Position numbers and translations under genes: made by a program. A DNA stretch of 5,304 nt, taken from positions 1 through 5,304 of the forward strand of contig CANHYD010000189.1 of assembly GCA_947464705.1 (NCBI GenBank), given 5' to 3'. Shown piece after piece: positions 1 to 5,304 of the stretch. Position 1 is the first letter of the stretch. Each line of letters begins with the position of its first letter. The DNA is from Verrucomicrobiota bacterium. GTDB taxonomy: Bacteria; Verrucomicrobiota; Verrucomicrobiia; Limisphaerales; UBA9464. The notes beneath the pieces were generated by a model. The model made no database searches. It was not told where the DNA came from and saw only the letters and a program-made list of their open reading frames with translations.

Positions 1-706
1 CGTCCACCCACCGTCCGTCCGGCAGGCGGAAGCGTTCGATCAACAGGGTCATTTTCTGGATCGATGCCACCACCCCTGCGAGCACGTCAAAACTCTTGCC
101 CAGACGGGCCTCCACCCGGACCAACTCGTGTTCTTGGGTGTCGATCCACAAGCGACCCTGCAGTTGAGACATGAGCCGGTCGGCGAAGGCATTGGCCGAA
201 CTCCGACCCGATTCCGAGGGACGGGCCGAGAACTCCAGAACGTGATTCGTTCGACCGGCGATCACCTCATGGCCCACCCATCGGTAGTCGAAACGCCGGA
301 TGAGCGACTCGTCGATCACCTCCATCCCTCGACGCTTCTTCACGCCGCTGGATTTGCCATAGCGCTCGCGCGCCTCACGATCCTTGCGTTCCTCGCTGCG
401 AGCATCGGCCGGGGGCGGCTCATGGTCATCGATGCGCACCAGTCGCGTCGTCTCAACGCCATTGGTCACGGCCACGCGATACTCCTTGGTCTTGCGCTCG
501 GAAATCTGGCCGTCGGCTTCGAGGGTCTCAAAAACGGTGAGCCGACGGCAGACGTGCGCCCGGCCCTCCTGAAGCTCCGGCATGGATTTGAGTCGTTCCA
601 CCATACCCTTCACCACGTCTTCAGCCGAGGGGCCCGCCTCGACAGCGCTCACAGCACGAGCGGTCAGCCACAGGCTCAGGACTAAGATCGAGCAGCGCGC
701 CACCAT
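1..706 (-). CDS. Secreted LolA-like (outer-membrane lipoprotein-sorting fold) protein, partial, C-terminus off left edge
   Basis: The frame is open from ATG at 706 to the left edge, giving 235 residues without a stop. Residues 1-21 look like a signal peptide: Arg4, a hydrophobic stretch (SILVLSLWL), then a likely cleavage after VSA21. A helical start (DVVKGMVERLKSMPEL) is followed by strand-like segments. The part at 185-234 (GRLWIDTQEHELVRVEARL, then an ASIQKMTLLIERFRLPDGRWVD end) resembles the periplasmic LolA/LolB-type beta fold in uncharacterised envelope proteins of Acidobacteria and Verrucomicrobia. Residues 96-127 are strongly charged and probably a loop. The role is unknown; binding of lipid or lipoprotein in the periplasm is only suggested by the fold. 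No Shine-Dalgarno sequence is visible; the start was chosen because the signal peptide begins there. It is transcribed divergently from the DUF971 gene. The family call is from pattern memory and is moderate; the gene itself is well supported by its coding character. Confidence 0.72.
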   Translation of the reverse strand, partial: MVARCSILVLSLWLTARAVSAVEAGPSAEDVVKGMVERLKSMPELQEGRAHVCRRLTVFETLEADGQISERKTKEYRVAVTNGVETTRLVRIDDHEPPPADARSEERKDREARERYGKSSGVKKRRGMEVIDESLIRRFDYRWVGHEVIAGRTNHVLEFSARPSESGRSSANAFADRLMSQLQGRLWIDTQEHELVRVEARLGKSFDVLAGVVASIQKMTLLIERFRLPDGRWVD

Positions 707-720
707 GACGATAGAATTGG

Positions 721-731
721 GGCAATTTGCC
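721..731. promoter_or_regulatory. 11-bp perfect dyad in divergent spacer (weak operator candidate)
   Basis: GGCAA-T-TTGCC is a perfect inverted repeat with a one-base centre. It lies in the 92-bp spacer between the leftward LolA-like gene (start at 706) and the rightward DUF971 gene (start at 799). Its position would suit a repressor site for either promoter, but the arms are short and no convincing -35/-10 pair is visible on either strand, so this is only a candidate. Confidence 0.2.
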
Positions 732-798
732 GATTTCGCAATTAGCACGACACCGAAGCGACTGGACGAGGGACTCACCCAGCACCACCGTCCGTCCG

Positions 799-1125
799 AT
801 GCAACCGGCCGACATCACCCTCTTCACGCAAGAACTGGCCATCCGCTGGGTGGATGGCCGGGAAGATTTCATCCCTCTGGAAAGTCTCCGTCGTTTCTGT
901 CCCTGCGCCGCCTGCATGGGTGAAACCGATATTTTTGGAACCACCTACCGCCCCCCGCAGAGGCCGTATGCGACAGAATCCTTTCAGTTGCGCAAGCTGC
1001 CCTGGGTCGGCAACTACGCCGTCCAACCCCTGTGGGGCGATGGCCATGCCACCGGACTTTACACCTGGGAGTGGCTTCGCCGAATCGCCGATGCCGTCAA
1101 ATCCCCGATGACGGAGTCTCAATGA
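799..1125 (+). CDS. DUF971 family protein (GBBH-like N-terminal, zinc-binding domain)
   Basis: A 108-residue protein that is essentially one DUF971 domain (Pfam GBBH-like_N). It shows the expected order: a strand with RWVDGRED (16-23), LESLRRFCPCAAC (27-39), and GNYAVQPLWGDGHATGLYTWEWLRRI (71-96). In human gamma-butyrobetaine hydroxylase this domain binds zinc through three cysteines spaced C-x-C-x2-C and a distant histidine. Here Cys34, Cys36, Cys39 and His83 match that pattern, so zinc binding is likely. The dioxygenase domain that follows in the eukaryotic enzyme is absent, so carnitine synthesis should not be inferred. Stand-alone bacterial DUF971 proteins have no firm function; some are linked to Mrp/ApbC iron-sulfur proteins. 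An in-frame ATG at 727 would add 24 unconserved residues and use up most of the spacer, so 799 is preferred. The MFS gene follows 46 bp downstream, suggesting an operon. Confidence 0.88.
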   Translation: MQPADITLFTQELAIRWVDGREDFIPLESLRRFCPCAACMGETDIFGTTYRPPQRPYATESFQLRKLPWVGNYAVQPLWGDGHATGLYTWEWLRRIADAVKSPMTESQ

Positions 1126-1171
1126 GGTGCCGCCCGGCAGCTCCTGAAGCGGAGTCCAGCGGCCCCAACCC

Positions 1172-2422
1172 ATGAGCAGCCCCGCCGAACGCGCCCAAAT
1201 CACCTTCCGGATGGAGCGCTGGCGCTCGGTCTTCGGGGGTATCATCGAGACGGCGGGCAACACCTTCCTCCTGCTGATCGCCACACGGGTCTTCGATTTG
1301 GGCCCCTGGGCCAAGGCTCTGATCGCCGCCGGCACCTCCGTCGGCCTGCTGATCTCACCATTGGTGGTCAACGCCGCCCGCAGCCTCGGACTGCAGCCCT
1401 CCCGCGCCGTCTCCAGTCTGCTGGGGCTCGGAGGTCTGAGCTGCCTGATGGTGACTCTTTTCCCTGATCCGGTGGTTTATACCACGGGCTGTTTGCTGGC
1501 ATTGCTCACCTCGACCTGCGCCATCCCGCTGATGACCCAGATCTACCATGACAATTACCCGACGGACCAACGGGGCCGATTGTACTCCAGCGCCTTCATG
1601 GTCCGCATCGCCTCGGCCATGGTCTTCGCCTGGATCGGCGGACAAATCCTCAGCAGCGGCCTGATACCCGTCAGCGCCTCCTCGGATTCCTCCTTCGCCT
1701 CCGACCGTTGGCGCTGGATGACCGCCCTCTTTGCCCTGGCCTACTGGGCCGCGGCCGCCGCAGTGCGTCGAATCCCCACCCGAGCGTTGGATTCAAGTGC
1801 TGCCATCCACCCCCTGCAAGGACTGCGCTTTGTCCGGGAAGACCCGGTGTTCCGGAATGCTCTGCTGGCTTGGATGCTCATGGGGTTCGCCAATCTCGCC
1901 ATGCTGCCCATCCGCGTAGAATACCTCGGCAATCCGCGCTTCGGCCTCGGACTGAGCGCCTCACAAATAGCCTGGCTCACCTTGGTGATTCCCAACGCCG
2001 CCCGCTGGATCATGAGCCCGGTTTGGGGACGCTTATTCGACCGGATGAACTTCTTCCGACTTCGCATCACCCTGAATGCGGGTTTTGCCGTCGGCATCGC
2101 CACGTTCTTCATGAGTGAGACCCCGGTGGGGCTCGTCATTGGCGCCATTTTTTATGGCATCTCCACCGCCGGTGGCGACGTCGCTTGGGGCCTGTGGGTC
2201 ACCAAGGTGGCCCCACCCGCCCATGTGACCGACTACATGGCCGTCCACACCTTCTCCACCGGAATCCGAGGGGTACTGGCTCCCCTTTGTGCCTTCCAGG
2301 CTGTCCAAACCTTGTCACCGGCGACGATGGGATGGATAGCCGCAGCGATGATCGTCGCGGCCTGCGGACTCTTGATTCCGGAAATCCGAGGGGCCGACCT
2401 GCGTCGCCGAGAGTCTGTTTGA
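1172..2422 (+). CDS. Major facilitator superfamily (MFS) transporter
   Basis: A 416-residue inner-membrane protein with about 12 hydrophobic segments, near residues 20-40, 48-66, 80-97, 102-122, 140-162, 180-198, 228-248, 262-284, 298-313, 317-336, 355-378 and 385-403. The halves are split by a polar linker (about 199-227: VRRIPTRALDSSAAIHP...). MFS loop signatures are present: DQRGR at 132-136 after helix 4, and GRLFDR at 286-291, the motif-A-like loop between helices 8 and 9. The length is normal for the superfamily. Substrate and direction cannot be read from the sequence; there is no drug-efflux motif C or sugar-transporter signature. The start at 1172 gives a short cytoplasmic N-terminus (MSSPAERAQITFRMERWR) before helix 1. 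GGAG at 1151-1154 is too far from the ATG to be a good ribosome site. It is probably cotranscribed with the DUF971 gene and ends near a hairpin at 2431-2463. Confidence 0.9.
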   Translation: MSSPAERAQITFRMERWRSVFGGIIETAGNTFLLLIATRVFDLGPWAKALIAAGTSVGLLISPLVVNAARSLGLQPSRAVSSLLGLGGLSCLMVTLFPDPVVYTTGCLLALLTSTCAIPLMTQIYHDNYPTDQRGRLYSSAFMVRIASAMVFAWIGGQILSSGLIPVSASSDSSFASDRWRWMTALFALAYWAAAAAVRRIPTRALDSSAAIHPLQGLRFVREDPVFRNALLAWMLMGFANLAMLPIRVEYLGNPRFGLGLSASQIAWLTLVIPNAARWIMSPVWGRLFDRMNFFRLRITLNAGFAVGIATFFMSETPVGLVIGAIFYGISTAGGDVAWGLWVTKVAPPAHVTDYMAVHTFSTGIRGVLAPLCAFQAVQTLSPATMGWIAAAMIVAACGLLIPEIRGADLRRRESV

Positions 2423-2425
2423 AAC

Positions 2426-2463
2426 GAAAAATCCCCCGCATCCAGTGATGGACGCCGGGGGAT
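2426..2463 (-). terminator. Intrinsic terminator for the leftward cytochrome gene; possibly bidirectional
   Basis: ATCCCCCG (2431-2438) pairs perfectly with CGGGGGAT (2456-2463). Inside, TCCA (2441-2444) pairs with TGGA (2449-2452) around a GTGA loop, with a small internal loop between the stems. Read leftward, the GC-rich stem is followed at once by five T's and then CGTTTC, the classic rho-independent layout, 108 bp after the stop of the cytochrome gene. Read rightward, it lies 8 bp after the MFS stop, but the following GATGATTGG is a poor U-tract, so termination in that direction would be weaker. Confidence 0.75.
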
Positions 2464-2508
2464 GATTGGATCGGTGGCTTGGATCTGGGGGAGCTTCGAT
2501 TGAACTAC

Positions 2509-2541
2509 ACCTGTCTGGAGCAAGACGCCCCAGAAACAGGT
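2509..2541. other. Second hairpin in convergent spacer
   Basis: ACCTGT (2509-2514) pairs with ACAGGT (2536-2541) and CTGG (2515-2518) with CCAG (2530-2533), leaving a two-base AA bulge and an 11-base loop. It sits in the cytochrome transcript's 3' untranslated region, about 30 bp after that gene's stop. Neither side has a real T-tract, so it is probably not a terminator; a role in 3'-end stability or chance pairing are both possible. Confidence 0.35.
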
Positions 2542-2570
2542 TTAAAGCCCCCCCACTTGGAAGCCCGAGA

Positions 2571-3563
2571 TTACTTCTTCGGCTCTTCCTTCTTGGCCTC
2601 GTCCTTCTTCTCGGCCGGAGGAGCCACCCAACCGCTGTTGATGTCCAAACCCGGCAGCGCTGCCTGAAGCTTCTTGATCCCCTCCGGGGTCACCTGAGTC
2701 TGCCAGACGTAAAGATTGCGGAGGTGCTTGAGGCCCGAGAGTTTGGCCAAACCCGCATCGGTCACTTTGGTGCCATACAGGTTCAGGTACACCAGGTTCT
2801 GGAGCCCCTGGATGTGGTCAAGCCCCGCGTCCGTGACCGCGGTCAACTCCAACCCCAGCGTCTGAAGATGGGTGAGGCCAGAGATCTGCTTGAGCCCGGA
2901 GTCCGTGATCTTGGTATTGCCCAAGCGCAGCTCGACCAAGCTGTTGATTCCCGAGACCGGACCCAGGGTCGCATCGGTCACTTCGGGGCCCTTCAGACGG
3001 AAGTTGGCTTCTTTCCAAGGCACTCCGATGGCAATCGGGCGCGCTTCAATCCCGGCCTTGGAAAGGGCCGCGATTCCCGAAGCCTCGGAGGAGGCCGCCT
3101 GGTATTCTTTGGGCAATTGTGGCAGCGGCGGCACCGGCCGCATGGGGCGGGCGGGATTCACGGCCGACGGAGCCGGCGTCGCCACGGCGGCTGCCAGCAC
3201 CACGCCCTCAGGCCACTGGGCGCCTTCTTTGATCCATTCCTTGAGCTTGGCCCGGATGGGTTCGGCCAAGGGACCGCCCTCCGGCGGCATCAACTCGTCG
3301 TTGTCCTTGGCCAGAAACACGCGGTGGATGATCTCGCTCTTGTCCGGATCTCCAGCCACCACCGCCGGTTTGTCGCTCTTGCCCCCCTTGAAGGCGGCGG
3401 CCTTGGAATCCACCCGATATTTGCCCTTCTGCTTCTCGGTGCCGTGGCACTTGAGACAGTGCTCGGTGAGAATCGGGGCGATATCTTTGGAAAAATCGAC
3501 GGCGGCCTGAGCCGCGAAAGCCGTGAGGCTCGCCGCTGCGACGGTGGAAGAGAGAATCTTCAT
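2571..3563 (-). CDS. Secreted PSCyt1-type monohaem cytochrome c with leucine-rich repeats
   Basis: A 330-residue protein. Residues 1-20 form a signal peptide (MKILSSTVAAASLTAFAAQA) with cleavage after AQA, so it is exported to the periplasm or beyond. Residues 22-120 match the Planctomycete cytochrome c module PSCyt1: VDFSKDIAPIL, then CLKCH at 36-40 (haem-linking Cys36 and Cys39, haem ligand His40), KGKYRVDSK, VAGDPDKSEIIHRV, and ELMPPEG with Met92 as probable second haem ligand. An Ala/Pro-rich linker (about 121-155) follows, then five 24-residue leucine-rich repeats at 193-312 and a Lys/Glu-rich tail (319-330). Electron transfer plus protein or ligand binding by the repeats is the reasonable inference; the partner is unknown. 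An upstream ATG at 3680 would add 39 residues before a perfect signal peptide and run into the regulator's start, so 3563 is chosen. No Shine-Dalgarno sequence is evident. The gene diverges from a LysR regulator 102 bp away, its likely controller. Confidence 0.92.
   Translation of the reverse strand: MKILSSTVAAASLTAFAAQAAVDFSKDIAPILTEHCLKCHGTEKQKGKYRVDSKAAAFKGGKSDKPAVVAGDPDKSEIIHRVFLAKDNDELMPPEGGPLAEPIRAKLKEWIKEGAQWPEGVVLAAAVATPAPSAVNPARPMRPVPPLPQLPKEYQAASSEASGIAALSKAGIEARPIAIGVPWKEANFRLKGPEVTDATLGPVSGINSLVELRLGNTKITDSGLKQISGLTHLQTLGLELTAVTDAGLDHIQGLQNLVYLNLYGTKVTDAGLAKLSGLKHLRNLYVWQTQVTPEGIKKLQAALPGLDINSGWVAPPAEKKDEAKKEEPKK
2628..2987 (-). repeat. Five tandem 72-bp leucine-rich-repeat units inside the cytochrome gene
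   Basis: The segment encodes residues 193-312 of the cytochrome as five units of exactly 24 residues. The (I/V)TD core recurs at residues 196, 220, 244, 268 and 292 (the last is VTP). The middle units share the form T-x-(I/V)-T-D-x-G-L-x-x-(I/L)-x-G-L-x-x-L-x-x-L-x-L. The first unit is the most divergent at its start, and the last loses the pattern after LPGLDI and acts as a cap. The repetition is at the protein level; the DNA copies have diverged, so this is not a recent expansion. Confidence 0.85.
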
Positions 3564-3587
3564 ACGAACTCGGTTGACGAACAGTTT

Positions 3588-3615
3588 TGGTGGAGTCTTC
3601 ACCAGAGTTTCTCTG
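3588..3615. promoter_or_regulatory. Paired inverted repeats in divergent spacer, candidate LysR-type operator
   Basis: Two perfect dyads overlap by two bases midway between the cytochrome and regulator starts: TGGTG (3588-3592) with CACCA (3600-3604) across 7 bp, and CAGAG (3603-3607) with CTCTG (3611-3615) across 3 bp. LysR-type regulators commonly bind interrupted dyads in the spacer shared with a divergent target gene, which fits the position. Neither dyad is the exact T-N11-A form. A TTGACG hexamer at 3574-3579 resembles a rightward -35 box, but no good -10 lies at the right distance. Confidence 0.4.
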
Positions 3616-3665
3616 CACCCACCATCAAAGGGAATCCCAAAGACAGGCAAAAACGCACGGAAGCC

Positions 3666-4634
3666 ATGATTGCTCAGCAACCGTCACCATGGTTGTTTGA
3701 CCTCATGAATGTGCACCATCTGGAGCTTTTCTATTACGTGGCGCGACACGGCGGCATCATGGAAGCGGTGCGCAACATGCCTTATGGAATCCAGCAACCC
3801 GCCGTCAGCGGGCAACTGCTCCAACTGGAATCCCACCTGGGAGTGAAACTCTTTCGCCGACGCCCCTTTGAATTGCTACCCGCGGGCACCGAGCTCTACG
3901 AGTTCATCCGCCCGTTTTTTGGTGAATTGAGCGGCATGGAAAAACGACTTCGAAGCGCTTCCCAAGAAACCCTTCGAGTCGCAGCACCGGTCGTTGCCCT
4001 GCGGGACCACTTGCCTCGGGTGCTGCAGGAGGTACGCAGAATTTTTCCTCGCCTCCAACTCACGCTGCGGGCAGGCCAGCAGCCTCAGGTGGAAGCCTGG
4101 TTGGAGCGGCAGGAACTGGACTTTGCGATCACCCTGCTCGAGGGCCAGGGCGCCAAGGGCTTGCAGCATCTGCCATTGCTGGACCTGCCGCTGGTGTTGC
4201 TGGTTCCCAAGACTTCACGATTCCGGAACGCCTCGGGAATCTTCGAAGCCCTGGCGACCGAGAGCCTCGAAGACCCGCTAATTTCCATCACCGCTGGCGA
4301 ATTGGCCCCCCGACGTTTCCGAGAGTTTCTGGAGAGCCGCTCGCTGGAATGGCCTTCCCGGGTCGAGGTCACCGATTTGGAACTGGTGGAGGTCTACGTC
4401 CAAAGCGGGTTCGGAATCGGCCTGAGTCTGGCCATCCCCGGAAGCACTCCCGCCAAAGATCTGAGAATGCTGCCCATCACCGACATCACCCCACTCCGTC
4501 TGGGAGCCGTCTGGCAAGGGGCCCCAACTCCCGTGATGAGCACACTCATCGACACCCTGAGATCCCATGTGAAAACCCTCACAGGAATCCTGCCACCCCC
4601 GCCCGAAAGCCCGCCGCTCCGGTCGAACCATTGA
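3666..4634 (+). CDS. LysR-type transcriptional regulator (verrucomicrobial-type helix-turn-helix)
   Basis: A 322-residue cytoplasmic DNA-binding protein if translated from 3666. The winged helix-turn-helix spans about 17-76: VHHLELFYYVARHGGIMEA, then QQPAVSGQLLQLESHLGVKLFRR, then LLPAGTELYEF, a linker helix and a LysR substrate-binding domain (about 102-305; RVAAPVVALRDHLPRVL, LDFAI at 151-155, VQSGFGIGLSLAI at 245-257). LysR proteins usually act as tetramers that sense a small ligand; the ligand here is unknown. A second ATG at 3705 (residue 14) gives MNVHHLELF and a 309-residue protein that fits the usual family start better; neither ATG has a good ribosome site, though GGAAG lies just before 3666. 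The HTH turn appears two residues longer than canonical. The C-terminus is proline-rich (PPPPESPP). It lies divergent to the cytochrome gene and 31 bp upstream of kdsD. The frame stays open far upstream, but that part is antisense to the cytochrome gene and not coding. Confidence 0.9.
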   Translation: MIAQQPSPWLFDLMNVHHLELFYYVARHGGIMEAVRNMPYGIQQPAVSGQLLQLESHLGVKLFRRRPFELLPAGTELYEFIRPFFGELSGMEKRLRSASQETLRVAAPVVALRDHLPRVLQEVRRIFPRLQLTLRAGQQPQVEAWLERQELDFAITLLEGQGAKGLQHLPLLDLPLVLLVPKTSRFRNASGIFEALATESLEDPLISITAGELAPRRFREFLESRSLEWPSRVEVTDLELVEVYVQSGFGIGLSLAIPGSTPAKDLRMLPITDITPLRLGAVWQGAPTPVMSTLIDTLRSHVKTLTGILPPPPESPPLRSNH

Positions 4635-4647
4635 TCCGCGGCTCCGC

Positions 4648-4658
4648 CGGTGACACCG
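4648..4658. promoter_or_regulatory. 11-bp perfect dyad just before the kdsD start
   Basis: CGGTG-A-CACCG is a perfect inverted repeat with one central base, seven bases before the GTG start of kdsD, in the 31-bp gap after the regulator gene. It might be a binding site. As an RNA hairpin its one-base loop is too tight without fraying. No Shine-Dalgarno sequence is visible in this gap. Chance is a fair alternative in such GC-rich DNA. Confidence 0.2.
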
Positions 4659-4665
4659 TAGCCGG

Positions 4666-5304
4666 GTGAGCCACCTGAAACTCGCCCGCCAGGTCTTCGA
4701 CATTGAATTGGCCGCCCTGCGCTCCGTCAGAGGCTCCCTGGACGAGTCCTTCGACCGGGGAGTGGCGTTGGTGTGCACGACACTTTCTGCCCGCCGGAAG
4801 ATCGTCGTGCTGGGTGTCGGCAAGTCGGGCAACATCGGCAAGAAGATCGCCGCCACGCTCAGCAGCACCGGTTCCACGGCCGTGGTCCTCAATCCGGTGG
4901 ACGCCCTGCATGGAGACCTTGGCATCGTGCAAGATGGCGACCTGATCCTGGCGCTCAGCTATTCGGGAGAATCCTCGGAGTGGAACGAACTCCTGCCAGC
5001 GCTGCGTCGGTTTTCCGTCCAGATTATCGCTCTGACCGGCAATCCGGGGTCCACTTTGGGTCAGCACAGCGATGTGATCTTGGACATCCGGGTTCCCCGG
5101 GAAGCCTGTCCCTTCAATCTGGCACCGACGGCTTCCACCACTGCCACGCTGGTGATGGGCGATGCGCTAGCCATCGCGGTGATGACCGCTCGCGGATTCC
5201 GGAAGCAGGACTTCGCCCAGCGCCACCCGGTCGGCGCTATCGGGCGAGCCCTGCTCTACAAGGTCGGCGACATCATGCGGCGCGATCAGCGCAACGCCGT
5301 GGCC
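4666..5304 (+). CDS. kdsD: Arabinose-5-phosphate isomerase (KdsD/KpsF family), partial, C-terminus off right edge
   Basis: It interconverts D-ribulose 5-phosphate and D-arabinose 5-phosphate in the cytosol, the first step of Kdo synthesis for lipopolysaccharide. The 213 visible residues cover the whole sugar isomerase (SIS) domain, with GVGKSG (50-55), HGDLG (82-86), SYSGESSE (98-105), REACPFNLAPTASTTATLVMGDALA (145-169) and DFAQRHPVG (182-190). They end at VGDIMRRDQRNAVA, the start of the first of two expected CBS domains. Compared from memory with E. coli KdsD, the alignment is gap-free at an offset of six: Lys59, His88, Glu111, Glu152 and His193 correspond to Lys53, His82, Glu105, Glu146 and His187, so the active site looks intact. 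An in-frame TGA at 4651-4653 limits the N-terminus, and GTG at 4666 gives the normal family beginning (SHLKLARQVFDIE). Codirectional with the LysR gene 31 bp upstream, it may share its transcript. Confidence 0.93.
   Translation, partial: MSHLKLARQVFDIELAALRSVRGSLDESFDRGVALVCTTLSARRKIVVLGVGKSGNIGKKIAATLSSTGSTAVVLNPVDALHGDLGIVQDGDLILALSYSGESSEWNELLPALRRFSVQIIALTGNPGSTLGQHSDVILDIRVPREACPFNLAPTASTTATLVMGDALAIAVMTARGFRKQDFAQRHPVGAIGRALLYKVGDIMRRDQRNAVA

Noticed and set aside
128..685. A 185-codon plus-strand frame near the left edge.
   Set aside because: It mirrors the minus-strand LolA-like gene, which has a signal peptide and family-like strands. The plus-strand product is His/Arg-rich without domain character.
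707..798. Possible promoters in the LolA-like/DUF971 spacer, such as TAGAAT at 712-717 rightward and TTGCGA-N17-AATTCT leftward.
   Set aside because: The rightward -10-like box has no matching -35, and the leftward pair matches the -10 consensus in only about half its bases, so neither can be called.
775..1371. A 198-codon minus-strand frame across the DUF971 gene and the start of the MFS gene.
   Set aside because: It runs antisense to two confident genes and shows no domain or signal peptide.
2466..3665. A plus-strand frame open from 2466 continuously into the LysR gene, which would make a 722-residue fusion protein.
   Set aside because: This stretch is exactly antisense to the PSCyt1-LRR gene, whose signal peptide, CxxCH and repeats are unmistakable. 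The plus-strand translation is Arg/Leu/Gly-rich with no recognisable domain, as expected of a shadow frame in GC-rich DNA.
4278..5067. Long minus-strand frames over the end of the LysR gene and kdsD.
   Set aside because: The plus strand encodes well-recognised proteins here; the minus-strand translations show no domains and arise from GC-rich codon bias.

Overview
The window is GC-rich, densely coded chromosomal DNA that most likely comes from a member of Verrucomicrobiota or a close relative in the PVC superphylum. Three things point there. One is a small secreted protein that joins a Planctomycete-type cytochrome c module (PSCyt1) to 24-residue leucine-rich repeats. Another is a LysR-type regulator whose DNA-binding domain carries the variant segment 'MPYGIQQPAVSGQ'. 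The third is an arabinose-5-phosphate isomerase with a divergent 'LNPVDALHGD' segment. The isomerase implies a Gram-negative envelope with Kdo-containing lipopolysaccharide. Recognisable Shine-Dalgarno sequences are mostly missing. The lineage assignment is inference from protein character; no 16S or marker gene is present.

Layout, left to right. (1) Minus strand, 1-706: the N-terminal part of a secreted LolA-like protein that runs off the left edge. (2) A 92-bp divergent spacer. (3) Plus strand, 799-1125: a stand-alone DUF971 protein (the zinc-binding N-terminal domain of gamma-butyrobetaine hydroxylase) with all four expected zinc ligands. (4) Plus strand, 1172-2422: a 12-helix major facilitator transporter, 46 bp downstream and probably cotranscribed. 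(5) A 148-bp convergent spacer with two hairpins, one of them a good intrinsic terminator for the leftward gene. (6) Minus strand, 2571-3563: the PSCyt1-LRR cytochrome. (7) A 102-bp divergent spacer with two abutting inverted repeats, a candidate LysR operator. (8) Plus strand, 3666-4634: the LysR-type regulator. (9) Plus strand, 4666-5304: kdsD, starting at GTG 31 bp after the regulator and cut by the right edge within its first CBS domain.

The clearest functional link is the divergent regulator/cytochrome pair, the arrangement typical of LysR regulators and their targets. The regulator and kdsD are close enough to share a transcript, but nothing shows that their functions are related. I see no mobile elements, RNA genes, CRISPR arrays or defence genes. 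The region looks like ordinary chromosome with several lineage-specific proteins rather than a new multi-gene system.
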